Positions 51,338 through 61,204 of a DNA stretch of 64,000 nucleotides are shown here, in pieces (the first letter of the stretch is position 1; the number at the start of each line of letters is the position of its first letter). Source of the DNA: Bacteroidota bacterium (GTDB taxonomy: Bacteria > Bacteroidota > Bacteroidia > UKL13-3). Below the pieces are notes generated by a model, which was given only the letters and a program-made list of their open reading frames with translations, searched no databases and was not told the DNA's origin. The position numbers and the translations under genes are program-made. The DNA is taken from positions 62,001 through 126,000 of the forward strand of contig CANHVU010000005.1 of the NCBI GenBank assembly GCA_947464275.1, written 5' to 3'.

Positions 51338-51901
51338 TTAATTAGCAAGTTTAATAAATTTAAGGCTATACCTAGCAAATGCAGCACCAAATAAACTACC
51401 TACCAATGCTCCAAAAAATACATCTAGCGGATAATGAACGCCTACATAAACTTGCGAAAAGGCAATGCTAAAAGCCCAAAATATTGCGACTGGAATAACC
51501 CATTTGCCAATATGTTTAAAATAAAAAATAAAGAATAAGGCCAATGCAAAATGATTGGTAGCGTGGGCCGAAATAAAACTAAAGCCATTACAACTTTTTA
51601 CCAAATGCCTTACTAAACCAGTTAATGAGGGTTCGTTACAAGGCCTCATACGCATAAAAGTATTTTTAACCAAATTAGCACTAAATTGGTCAGAAACTAA
51701 AATCATGGCCGCTATTACCAATAAAATTTTCCAAGTATCAATTTTATAGTTTTTGTAAAAAAAATAAATAATGGCTACATAAAATAAATACCAAGTACTT
51801 TGGTTACGCAAAACGGGACAAAGCCAATCTAAAAAAGGATTTGCAAGCGTATTGTTAACAAACAAAAACCAAATTTTATCGTACTGAATAATTGTTTCCA
51901 T
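51338..51901 (-). CDS. PAP2-family lipid phosphatase
   Basis: A 187-residue membrane phosphatase with the three PAP2 motifs: KNTFMRMRP (K-x6-R-P), SAHATNHFALA (P/S-S-G-H-like, here S-A-H-A) and SQVYVGVHYPLDVFFG (S-R-x5-H-x3-D-like). Candidates for the substrate are undecaprenyl diphosphate or a phosphatidate-type lipid. Its ATG overlaps the stop of the methyltransferase gene by one base. Confidence 0.9.
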   Translation of the reverse strand: METIIQYDKIWFLFVNNTLANPFLDWLCPVLRNQSTWYLFYVAIIYFFYKNYKIDTWKILLVIAAMILVSDQFSANLVKNTFMRMRPCNEPSLTGLVRHLVKSCNGFSFISAHATNHFALALFFIFYFKHIGKWVIPVAIFWAFSIAFSQVYVGVHYPLDVFFGALVGSLFGAAFARYSLKFIKLAN

Positions 51902-52641
51902 TAATTATTTTTTTTCGCTATAAAAATCAATCTATCGCTGGTTCCGGCTTGGTATGGCTCCAAATTATAATTACCAAATACATTCAAAATACTAAAGCCT
52001 GTTTGGGCAAACAAAGTTTCAAAATCGGGTAAGGTAAGTAACTGTACTTCTTCTTGGTAATAATACTCCTTGCCCTCGGCATTAAACTCAATGCGTTTAG
52101 TAACTTTTTTATCATCAATTATTTTATGAAGATGAAAAGTAATGTCATCAATGGTTTTGGTTTCGGAATAACTTTGCATTTTTTTGATTTTTTCTGCATT
52201 GAAAAAATCGAGTAACAAAACACCATCTGGCTTTAAGCAAGCGTTAAAGCTATTCAATACCTGTTGATTTTCTTGGTCTGATTTAAAATAAGCAAAACTG
52301 GTAAACAAATTAAAACCATAATCAAAATGTTGGTTAGTTTTAAAAGTACGCAAATCGGCTACATCAAAGTGTAAGTTTTGGTTTTCAAACTGTTTGGCAT
52401 ACTGAATGCTATTGGCCGACAAATCGACACCAACTACCTCAAAACCAGCTTTATTTAAAAACACCGAATGCCTGCCTTTACCACAAGCTAAATCAATTAC
52501 CGATGAGCCACTGGGCATGTTTAAAAACGAAATGACATTGTTTAAAAACAATTCCGCTTCGGTATAATCGCGGTTTTTGTATAAAATATGATAGTATGGC
52601 GAATCGAACCAATCGGCAAACCACTCTTTATTTGTATCCAT
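51901..52641 (-). CDS. Class I SAM-dependent methyltransferase
   Basis: A 246-residue Rossmann methyltransferase. Motif I is VIDLACGKGRHSVFL, with VVGVDLSANSIQYAK (motif II), FDVADLRTF and GVLLLDFFNAEK following. WFADWFDSPYYHILYKNRDYTEAE is the N-terminal signature of a conserved unnamed subfamily. The substrate is unknown. The frame can be read upstream to 52797 but that part crosses a repeat (52690-52760); ATG 52641 is the natural start. Confidence 0.9.
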   Translation of the reverse strand: MDTNKEWFADWFDSPYYHILYKNRDYTEAELFLNNVISFLNMPSGSSVIDLACGKGRHSVFLNKAGFEVVGVDLSANSIQYAKQFENQNLHFDVADLRTFKTNQHFDYGFNLFTSFAYFKSDQENQQVLNSFNACLKPDGVLLLDFFNAEKIKKMQSYSETKTIDDITFHLHKIIDDKKVTKRIEFNAEGKEYYYQEEVQLLTLPDFETLFAQTGFSILNVFGNYNLEPYQAGTSDRLIFIAKKNN

Positions 52642-52689
52642 AAATTTGAAGGTGCAAATTAAGGTAAATAATTTAAAATATGTTGAAAA

Positions 52690-52760
52690 AGGTGCGGTAG
52701 GGACGACCTTGCACAAATATAAGCCTGTCCACGGTTGGTTTCCCAACCAACCGAATAAGT
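52690..52760. repeat. REP-like stem-loop spacer: GGTAGGGACGACCTTGC block and CGGTTGGTT hairpin
   Basis: CGGTTGGTT (52732-52740) and AACCAACCG (52745-52753) form a perfect 9-bp stem with a TCCC loop. A second GGTAGGGACGACC half-element lies before it at about 52695. It is GC-rich compared with its surroundings. From memory this resembles palindromic repeats seen across Bacteroidota genomes. Confidence 0.7.
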
Positions 52761-52837
52761 TGCAGTAATGACCCTGATTGCATACAAAATCACCCATTAC
52801 AAACCAAAAATCACATAAAATTCGTTTATTTGCCTTA

Positions 52838-55800
52838 ATGCGTACTATTGGGGTAATTGTATTTGTTTGTTTAGCTGTATTGGCAAAAAGTCAAAACAGA
52901 CAAAAAACCTTTATTTTACTTACCGATAGCATCACTTTAGATAGTTCAGTTATTGTACAAAAATCTATTAAAGTAAGTAATGGTAATACCCTTTTTATTG
53001 AAAATATTGATTTCAGGATAAATTATTATGCCCATGCTTTTATCAATTTAAAAATACCTAAAGGCACTCCAATTACTGTAAAATACAGTGCATCTAACTT
53101 TTATTTTAGTAAAATCTACCAAAATAAAAATCCCAACATCATTGACAAAGAAGGTATTGAAACCATAAATCCATTTTTATACAGCATTAACGAAACCGAT
53201 TTTTTAAGTTCTGAAAGTTTTAGCAATGGCTTAAAAATGAACGGAAGTATTTCGCGTGGATTAGGGCTTGGTAATGCGCAAAATGTGGTGGTTAACTCTA
53301 ACTTAAACCTTCAGCTTAGCGGAAAACTGAATAACGATATTGACGTATTGGCAGCCATTAGCGATGATAATAACCCTATTCAACCCGAAGGCAATACCCA
53401 GCAGTTACAAGATTTTGACAAAGTTTTTATTCAGCTAAGTAAAAACAGAACCAAGGTAATTATTGGCGATTTTGAAATGCGTAAACCAACCGATAGTTAT
53501 TTTTTAAACTACAATAAAAAATCGAGAGGTGCGCAGGTGCAAACGGCTTTTAATATGAAACCTATTTTGGGTAATAAAAAAGATTCGGCCTTATTACAAA
53601 TTGGTGCAGATGCTGCCATAAGCCGTGGTAGGTTTGCCAGAAACACGTTAACTTCCATAGAAGGTAACCAAGGCCCATACCGACTTACAGGAGCCAATGG
53701 AGAACTGTTTATTATACTTATTTCGGGTACTGAAGCCATTTATTTAGATGGTGAAAAGCTAAACCGAGGCGAGCAAAACGATTATGTGATAGATTATAAC
53801 AGTGGCGAAATTACTTTTACACCCAAGCGCATTATTACGCAATACAGCAGAATTGTAGCCGAGTTTCAATACAGTGATAGGAACTTTGCAAGGACTGTTT
53901 TTACTACCAATAGCAGTTATAAAACCAAAAACTTTACCATAAGAGGCAGCTATTTTACTGAACAAGATGATAAAGACCAACCTTTTCAGCAAACCTTAAG
54001 CGATAACGACAAATTAGTTTTGGCCAATGCTGGCAATAAACTAAACCAAGCTGTGGTAAGTGGAGCCACTAAAGTAAGTACATTTAGCAATACCAAAATT
54101 TTATACCGTAAAATTGATACTTTAGGTGGTAATGATGTGTATGTTTTTACCAATATAGCTGGATCGGATACTGTTTTTTATGAAGTAAAATTTAGCAATG
54201 TAGGAGTTAATAAAGGTAATTATGTGCAATCGGCTTCATCGGCTAACGGTAGGGTTTTTCAATATGTAGGACCAAATAATGGTAGTTTTGAACCAGTTAT
54301 TTTACTAACTGCTCCCAATAAAATGGAAATGCTAAATGCAGCCATTGATTTTACCGCCCTAAAAAACACTCAGATTACAGTTGAAATAGCGCAAAGTAAT
54401 TTTAATCGAAACTTATTTAGTAATTTAGATAAACAAAGTGATAAAGGTTTAGGTGCTAAAGTTTTTATAAATAATAAAAATAATTTTAGTAAAACATGGC
54501 TATGGCAAAATCAACTTAATTACGAATGGGTAGATGCTAACTTTAGGTATGTAGAGCGCTACAGAAATGTGGAGTTTGATAGGATTTGGAACAGACAATT
54601 AAATAACTCGAGCAGCAGCGATACTGGTTATAACGAACATATTTTATCGGCCAAAACAAGCATTGAAAAACAACAACTCTTTAATGCTTATTATCAAATT
54701 CAATTGTATAACCGTAACCAAAACTATGCTGGTTTAATCAATCAAATTGGAAGTATTTTTACTTATAAAAACAACCAATTTAATGCCAATGCCGAATACT
54801 TAACCATTAGTATAAACAATGCTACTTTGCAGCAAAACCTTAACCAAAACCAAACTTATAAATACAATGCAGGTTATGCCAGAACTCAATTTAAACATCA
54901 AGTTGGGGTAAATTATTTAACCGAAAAAAGTAAGTTTTTTAAAACCAACGATACTTTGCTAACTGGAAGTTTTAGCTATAACCAAAGTAATTATTTTTTC
55001 CAAAATACTGATACTTTAAAACTAAAATACCGCGTTGATTATACCAACCGAAACGATTTCCAAGCTAGGAACACTGATTTTTATTTAGCCAGTATAGCAC
55101 AAAACATCAATGCTTTAACTGTTTTGAAACAAGAAAACGGCAATAGGTTAAACTTAAATTTTACTTACCGAAATTTTGAAATAAACGATACTTCAATCAA
55201 AAACCTAAAGCCCGAAAGAACCATTTTAGCTAGGATTGAATACGATTATGCTTTTTTAAGACGCATGTTTACCGCCAATACTTATTACCAAATAGGAAGC
55301 GGGAACGAGCTCCGCAGAGATTTTAGTTACTTAGAAGTTCCCAAAGGGCAAGGTGTATACGTTTGGAAAGATTTTAACTTAGATAATATTCAGCAATTAA
55401 ACGAATTTGTAATAGCCAGTTTTGTAGATAGAAATATAGCCAATTATATCAGGGTTTATTTGCCTACCAACTCTACCATCAGAACCAATTCGGTGCAGTT
55501 TAACCAAACCTTAAATATTAATCCTGCAAGTGTTTGGCTTAATAAAAAAGGCATTCTTAAGTTTTTGAGTAAGTTCAATAATCAATCGGGTTTGCGAATT
55601 GAACGCAAAATTATAGCCGATAATACTTTTAATTATGTAAACCCGTTTGCCAATTTATTTAACGATACTGCCCTCATCAATGTAAACAGTTTAGCAAGAA
55701 ATACTTTGTTTTTTAACCGAAGCAATGCCACATTTGGCGCAGACTGGAGCGTACAAGATAACCAAACCAAAGTTATATTAACAAATGGGATTGATAGCAG

Positions 55801-56332
55801 ACGAAAACTAGAAAACGGACTGAATATGCGCTGGAATGCCAACGAATTTTGGACCATTAACTTACTTTATAATTTTGGTGAACGCAGTTATATTTCACAA
55901 TTTTTTGTACAACAGAATTACAGTTATAACTTTATAGAATGGAAACCTAAACTGATTTATCAAGCCAATAAAAACTTTAGGACCACTTTAAATGCAGGTT
56001 ATTTTGAAGCCAATAATGCCAAAGAATATGGCAACCAAAAAGGAAAAACTACCGAAATAGGATTAGAAATGCGCTATAATTTTACCCAAATTGGTGCATT
56101 AAGTGCTAAGTATAGTTTGTATGAAGTGGAGTTTAATGGCGAAACAGGAAGCAACTTAGGTTACGACATGTTGCAAGGCTTAACTACTGGTAAAAACCAA
56201 GTTTGGAACTTAAACCTACAACAACGCATTGGTCAAAACATTCAAATTAACTTAAACTACGATGGCCGCACATCTGGCATTAGCGATGCTATTTTGCACA
56301 CAGGCAGAATGGAAGCAAGGTATATATTTTAG
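52838..56332 (+). CDS. Large outer-membrane protein with SprA-like [12 protein letters not shown] repeat unit
   Basis: A 1164-residue protein: signal peptide about 1-19 ([15 protein letters not shown]), a beta-rich N-terminal part with [54 protein letters not shown] and an [32 protein letters not shown] unit like those of SprA, then a long barrel-like region (about 350-1164) of alternating strands ending in the C-terminal Phe of outer-membrane proteins (EARYIF). It is likely an outer-membrane barrel with periplasmic modules. No recognised family can be named for certain. ATG 52838 is chosen over the longer frame from 52778. Confidence 0.8.
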   Translation: [1164 protein letters not shown]

Positions 56333-56354
56333 ATTTTTGATTTTATTGAAGTAA

Positions 56355-56430
56355 TATTAAAAGGTAGGCCGTTAAGGCAAACCGCTGATGCAGACTGTTG
56401 GGGCAGACCTGCATGTCTGTCCTAGCCTGA
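56355..56430. repeat. Stem-loop spacer repeat with GGCAGACCTGCATGTCTGTC hairpin
   Basis: GGCAGAC (56402-56408) pairs with GTCTGTC (56415-56421) around CTGCAT, one G-T pair. AGGTAGGCCGTTAAGGCAAACC precedes it. It lies in the gap between the large outer-membrane gene and the broken patatin gene. Confidence 0.65.
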
Positions 56431-56496
56431 TAAAAACGAATTTACTTCTACAATAAATTATAAATACAATTCGTTATACTTGTTTTATAATAATCA

Positions 56497-57518
56497 ATGA
56501 AAAAACTTATCATATACTTACTTCTTTTTTCAATTTTCACAACAAGCTACGCCCAAAATAAAGTTTATGAAAACTTGGTTTTTGAAGGTGGTGGCGTTAG
56601 AGGCATAGCCTATGCTGGAGTTATTAAACAGTTGGAAGATGCCAAGATTTTACAAAACATAAAAATGTAGGAGGTACATCAGCTGGAGCCATTACGGCTT
56701 TAATGGTTTCTTTGGGTTATAGCTCGCAAGAAATTTATAAAATAATACCTGAAACAAAGTTCGAAAAGTTTAATGATGGCGAATATATTTTTGTAGGAGG
56801 CATTGCTCGCCTTAACAAAAACTATGGTTGGTATAAAGGTGGTGAGTTTAATAAATGGCTCGAAAAAATTATTAAAAACAAAACCAATAATGCCGATATT
56901 ACTTTTGAAGAAATGGCTATAAAAGGCTTTAAAAATTTATGTGTTACTGCTACTTGTATGAACAAACAAAAGCTCATTGTATTTTCAGCTCAAACCTATC
57001 CAAAAATGAAAATTAAAGATGCTGTTCGTATTTCTATGTCAATCCCTCTTTATTTTGAAGCAGTTTTTATTGATAGCCTTGGGCAGGTTTATAACAAACC
57101 AGAAAACCATAAAAACCTCGATATAGTAGTAGATGGAGGCATTATTGGCAATTTCCCAATATTTATGTTTGATAGCACTTATACCGATTTACAAAACAAT
57201 AAAAAACGTATTCCAAACTATAAAACAATTGGTGTAAGAATTGATACCGACCAACAAATTATAAACGACTCATTGAACAAAGAATTGGTGCCTGTTGAAA
57301 TAAAAAAGTTGGAGCATTTTATGGAAGCATTTTATAATATAGTACTCGAAAATTTAAACAGAAACCAATTAATACCCGAAGATTGGGAAAGAACCATATC
57401 TATTTCATCGGCTGGAATTAGTCCTAAAATAAAACGTTTAAGCGTATCTCAAAAGGAAAAATTAGTAGCAAGTGGTGCTGATTATACTAAAAAGTTTTTG
57501 ATGAAAAATGGTTATTGA
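56497..57518 (+). pseudogene. Patatin-like phospholipase, frameshifted
   Basis: Signal peptide MKKLIIYLLLFSIFTTSYAQ and VYENLVFEGGGVRGIAYAGVIKQLEDAKILQNIK (glycine-rich oxyanion start) are read from ATG 56497 but stop at TAG 56668. One base deleted from the A run 56661-56665 would otherwise continue as NVGGTSAGAITALMVSLGYS, whose GxSxG (GTSAG) is the nucleophile elbow. The downstream frame runs to 57518 with the catalytic-dyad Asp in DGGIIGNFPIFMF. It is either a recent pseudogene, an assembly indel, or a slippage-prone A run. Confidence 0.9.
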
Positions 57519-57810
57519 TTAAGCTTTAAAGAATCGAAGTTAAAAAGTCTTTTTATTCTTCTTTCTTTTTCCTTAGATGAAAAAGAAACAAAAAATCAAG
57601 GCAAAAAAATGCTTCCACCCACAAGGCTTGGGCTGGCCCGCTTTTTTGCCGACCCAACGCACATCGCTAATGGAATAATTATTTTTATAATTTACTTTTC
57701 AAGATAGTCAGTATTATTTAAACTAAAGGTTATACATCAAATATCTAACACAAATTTTGACAATACTTTTAATTTAAATGGTGTTTCGAAGTGGTTATTG
57801 ATTAAGCTTT
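57509..57810. repeat. 19-bp direct repeat flanking a hairpin-rich spacer
   Basis: TGGTTATTGATTAAGCTTT occurs at 57509-57527 (over the patatin stop) and at 57792-57810 (over the stop of the membrane protein). Between them lie two hairpins: TTTCTTTTTC/GAAAAAGAAA (57562-57588) and GGCAAAAAA/TTTTTTGCC (57600-57650), then plain AT-rich DNA. It could be an inserted element with duplicated ends or a duplication product. Confidence 0.75.
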
Positions 57811-58569
57811 GAATAATGGCTTTCCGTTTAATGCTTGTATCAAAATAGCGGTGGTAACTAAAAAATACAACACGCCCATGGAAATGGTTATTTTAGCATT
57901 ATTGGTTAAATAATATCCAATCAATGGTAAAATTTGCAAAGCATGCATTCCTAAAAAATGCGCTATGCGCAAATCGCCATTTTGTTTGCTCCAATTGGTT
58001 AGAGGCAAACCCGCTCCACCATCGGGTGCTCCAACAGTGTGACTCAACTTTGCGCCCATTACAAATCCTTCAAAAGCAAAAACAACAAATAATACCAAGC
58101 CCAACCTAATTCCCCACACATAACTATTTGACAAAGCAGGAAAATCTTTAGTAAAAAACACCACAGCAATATAAGCCGTGAACAAAGTAATAATAGTTAT
58201 GGCAATAGCCATTAAACTAAACATGGCCGAATTGAATGAGGTAGAAATATTAAAATGCGACTGTTGACCAATAAAAGCTTTATACGAAATATAAATATTT
58301 TCGAAAGTGAGTGTTACAACTAATGTCCAACTAAAGGCAGCCACCAATTTTGAATCGTTTAAATAATATAAAATCCAAGCCATGGTAAAGGTGTAAATAA
58401 CACTTGATATATAAAATTTCATTGGTTTAATAAACGCGCTGATGCCCAAAACTTGAATATTGCTTGCATAAACTAAAACGAAACAAGCAACAGCCATTAC
58501 TGCATAAACAGCACCAGTATAAAAGAGAAGTTCATTGCGTGTTTTTAAGGCATTTAGTATTTCAATCAT
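57802..58569 (-). CDS. Conserved membrane protein of unknown function
   Basis: A 255-residue inner-membrane protein with about seven helices: LLFYTGAVYAVMAVACFVLV, YISSVIYTFTMAWILYYL, LVVTLTFENIYISY, SLMAIAITIITLFTAYIAVVFF, LGLVLFVVFAFEGFVMG and others. A polar loop with GAPDGGAGLPLTNWSKQNGDLRIAHFLG precedes helix six. I recognise no transporter or enzyme motif. Confidence 0.8.
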   Translation of the reverse strand: MIEILNALKTRNELLFYTGAVYAVMAVACFVLVYASNIQVLGISAFIKPMKFYISSVIYTFTMAWILYYLNDSKLVAAFSWTLVVTLTFENIYISYKAFIGQQSHFNISTSFNSAMFSLMAIAITIITLFTAYIAVVFFTKDFPALSNSYVWGIRLGLVLFVVFAFEGFVMGAKLSHTVGAPDGGAGLPLTNWSKQNGDLRIAHFLGMHALQILPLIGYYLTNNAKITISMGVLYFLVTTAILIQALNGKPLFKA

Positions 58570-58692
58570 AACTACAAAACTTAATTTTTTAATACTTGCA
58601 ATGTATAATTAAACAAAAAACAAATACGAGAAAAAAGATTGAAACAACGAATTAAACACCTGAAATGAAGAATTTTAAAACTGAAGGAAAAG

Positions 58693-58846
58693 CTATTTTA
58701 ATTTTAAAAGCAATACTTCCACCAACACAAATAATTTAGCTGCCAATAAAAACCAACGCCATAAAGGAGTATCATTAAAACTCAATTCAATTATTTTCTG
58801 TTGGCTTGTAAAATTTGCCTATTTATGGTTTGCAAACTATCGTTTT
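58693..58846 (-). pseudogene. Possible remnant of a membrane-anchored protein gene
   Basis: In the 305-bp gap the minus strand encodes IIELSFNDTPLWRWFLLAAK...LLLKLK before a stop at 58693, which looks like the end of a protein with one C-terminal membrane helix (BatA/VWA-type anchor-like). Upstream it is closed by a stop in that frame. A second frame reads DSLQTINRQILQANRK just before it, and one base added in the AGAAAATAA run would join the two. There is no start codon. Weakly supported. Confidence 0.3.
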
Positions 58847-58874
58847 TTAAATGTTACAAAATAGAAATATTCTA

Positions 58875-60035
58875 CTAAGCTCTCTTTGCTCTTTCCCATG
58901 ATACCGACTGTTTTCCTTTCAAAAATCTAAACAATCCTAAATACATACATAAATTCATGATAAAAAAGTAGTATGGTACAAACAATACTTTCACCTTAAT
59001 TCTTTTATTTTCGAAGTACCAGCCTAACAAGGCCAATGCATAAAATCCAATTTGAAGAATTAAAATACTAGTATACAAACTACTTTGAGAAGCCAATAAT
59101 ACATTTGTAATAAGCAAAATTAATAATGATAATGGAGCTAAAGTCCATCTCAAAACTCTATGTGAAATGAATGCAAAAAATAAATTAAAATTATGGAATG
59201 GGTTAAATGCTTTACCTAGTCTAAGCATTGACTGCCAAGCACCTGCACTGATTCTAATTTTCCGTTTCAATTCTTCTTTTACATTGGCACTGGCTGTTTC
59301 TGCAGCCCATGCATTTTTTTCATAAATTACTCTGTATCCATCTATGGCTATTTGCATTGATTGCATCAAATCGTCTAGCAAAGAATCACCAGGTAATTCT
59401 TTATACAATGAGGTTCTATAACTCATTAACTCACCAGCCGCTCCAACAACACTATAAAAATCAGAATCCAATTTTTTTAATAACGATTCATATTTCCAAT
59501 AAATACCTTCACCAGCAGTACTTGCACCTTCTTTATTGGTTGATATAATACGTTTTTCACCAGTAACAGCTCCTACTTTTTCATCTTTATAATGTTTTAC
59601 CAACTCCCTAATAGCTTCTTTATTTAAAGTAGTATTTGCATCGCAAAATGCCACTATTGGAGTTGTAACATAGGTCATAGCTCTATTCATGGCAGCCGCT
59701 TTTCCACTACGCTTATTTTCATGAAGTGCTATTACTGAATCATATTTTTTTATCCTATCAGGGGTGTCATCTGAACTTCCATCACTAATAAAAATTAATT
59801 TCAATTTGTCTTTAGGATAATCTAACTCCAAACTGTTTTTAATTTTCTCTTCAATATAATCTGCTTCATTAAAACAAGGAACTACAAGAGTAACTTCGGG
59901 TTCATATGAATTATCAAACTCAATTTTCTTTTTAATAGAATTCTTAATTTTTACAACAATATAAATGATTATTCCATAGCCTATGTAGCTATAAAAAACA
60001 ATTGCGATACATGTCCAAAATATAATTTCAAGCAT
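58875..60035 (-). CDS. Membrane glycosyltransferase family 2
   Basis: A 386-residue processive-type GT2 with an N-terminal membrane helix (about 4-25), the catalytic GT-A domain (VTLVVPCFNEADYIEEKI, ISDGSSDDTPDRI, AFCDANTTLN, LDDLMQSMQIAIDGYRVIYE) and C-terminal helices (about 290-365, SLLILLITNVLLAS). The KRKIRISAGAWQSM stretch takes the place of the Q-x2-R-W motif. It is part of the polysaccharide cluster. Confidence 0.92.
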   Translation of the reverse strand: MLEIIFWTCIAIVFYSYIGYGIIIYIVVKIKNSIKKKIEFDNSYEPEVTLVVPCFNEADYIEEKIKNSLELDYPKDKLKLIFISDGSSDDTPDRIKKYDSVIALHENKRSGKAAAMNRAMTYVTTPIVAFCDANTTLNKEAIRELVKHYKDEKVGAVTGEKRIISTNKEGASTAGEGIYWKYESLLKKLDSDFYSVVGAAGELMSYRTSLYKELPGDSLLDDLMQSMQIAIDGYRVIYEKNAWAAETASANVKEELKRKIRISAGAWQSMLRLGKAFNPFHNFNLFFAFISHRVLRWTLAPLSLLILLITNVLLASQSSLYTSILILQIGFYALALLGWYFENKRIKVKVLFVPYYFFIMNLCMYLGLFRFLKGKQSVSWERAKRA

Positions 60036-60069
60036 AATTTTTTATTAGTTAAGTATTGCAATTTAAATA

Positions 60070-61200
60070 TTAAACTACAAATTGTTTATAAATATTAAGT
60101 GTTAATTGAGCATTATTATACCAAGTAAATTCCTTAACACGTTCAAAACCTTTAATCTTTAAATCTTCTCTTAATTGCTCATCATTTTGCACTTTTATAA
60201 TTGCATCAGCAATCTCATCAGGATTAAATGGATTTACAAAAACGGCCGAATTTTGTGCTATTTCCGGCATAGAAGAAGTATTTGAGGTAATTAAAGGTGC
60301 ACCACAAGCCATTGCTTCTAGCAAGGGTATTCCAAAACTTTCGCGTAATGATGGATATAGAAATAATTTAGCTTGACTATAAATTGCTGGTAAATCTTTA
60401 TTAGGAACATAGCCGCTAAAAACAATATCATCCATTAATGATTCGTCATTAATTTGCTTCATTAAACCTTGCAAATAATTTCTATTGATATCCAGCATTA
60501 ATAACTTACTTTTTAATAGATTTTTTTTCTTTAAGATAGAAAGTGCTTTTAATACCCCAATAACATTTTTTTTGGGATCAGTGTTACCTAAAAAGAACAT
60601 ATAATCATCAGGTAAATTGTACTGTTTTTTAGCTCGTGCTAATTCAATTTTATCAGTAACAGGAGAAAAGTGATTTCCAACTCCATTATAGGCGGTTGAA
60701 ACCTGATTATTTGTTAAGTTAAAATATGATTTTATTCTATCGTTTTCAAAATTAGAAACCGTTAAAATATGCTTAGCTAACTTAACAGCCTTAGGAACAT
60801 TCCATCGCCTGTATAAGTTTCCAAAAATTTGGTATGTAGTACCCTGAGTGAAATTCCATTTTTCTAAGTAAATGATATCATGCAAGGTTAAAACCAAAGG
60901 AACATTGATAAAAATAGGTGAGGTATTGCTAGTACAATGTAATATTTCTACTCCATATTCTTTAACAGCTTTAGGCAAATAATATTGTTCCCAAATTGGG
61001 TAAGGGGCTGGTTTAACTTTTACTATTTTAAAATTGGAGGCAACTGGTAAAGCATCAATGTCTTCAATATTGTTAACAAAAATAAAGTACTCGTTTATTT
61101 TATCAACTATTTGTAATTGCTTTATTAATTCTAAAGCAACCATATCCATTCCATGCTTTTTTTTCCGGAAAATTCGCTGTGCTTCTATTCCAATTTTCAT
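60070..61200 (-). CDS. Glycosyltransferase family 4
   Basis: A 376-residue GT-B enzyme. The donor-binding half has FFLGNTDPKKNVIGVLKAL, VFSGYVPNKDLPAIYSQAKLFLYPSLRESFGIPLLEAMACGAP (E-x7-E) and TSNTSSMPEIA. The acceptor half has LILHCTSNTSPIFINVP-like strands near 88-110. It probably adds a mannose- or glucose-type sugar to a lipid-linked chain. It starts four bases after the upstream GT2 stops. Confidence 0.92.
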   Translation of the reverse strand: MKIGIEAQRIFRKKKHGMDMVALELIKQLQIVDKINEYFIFVNNIEDIDALPVASNFKIVKVKPAPYPIWEQYYLPKAVKEYGVEILHCTSNTSPIFINVPLVLTLHDIIYLEKWNFTQGTTYQIFGNLYRRWNVPKAVKLAKHILTVSNFENDRIKSYFNLTNNQVSTAYNGVGNHFSPVTDKIELARAKKQYNLPDDYMFFLGNTDPKKNVIGVLKALSILKKKNLLKSKLLMLDINRNYLQGLMKQINDESLMDDIVFSGYVPNKDLPAIYSQAKLFLYPSLRESFGIPLLEAMACGAPLITSNTSSMPEIAQNSAVFVNPFNPDEIADAIIKVQNDEQLREDLKIKGFERVKEFTWYNNAQLTLNIYKQFVV

Positions 61201-61204
61201 TTGC

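Noticed and set aside
52642-52797. N-terminal extension of the methyltransferase frame
   Set aside because: The extension translates a palindromic repeat and Cys-rich noise; ATG 52641 starts the conserved domain.
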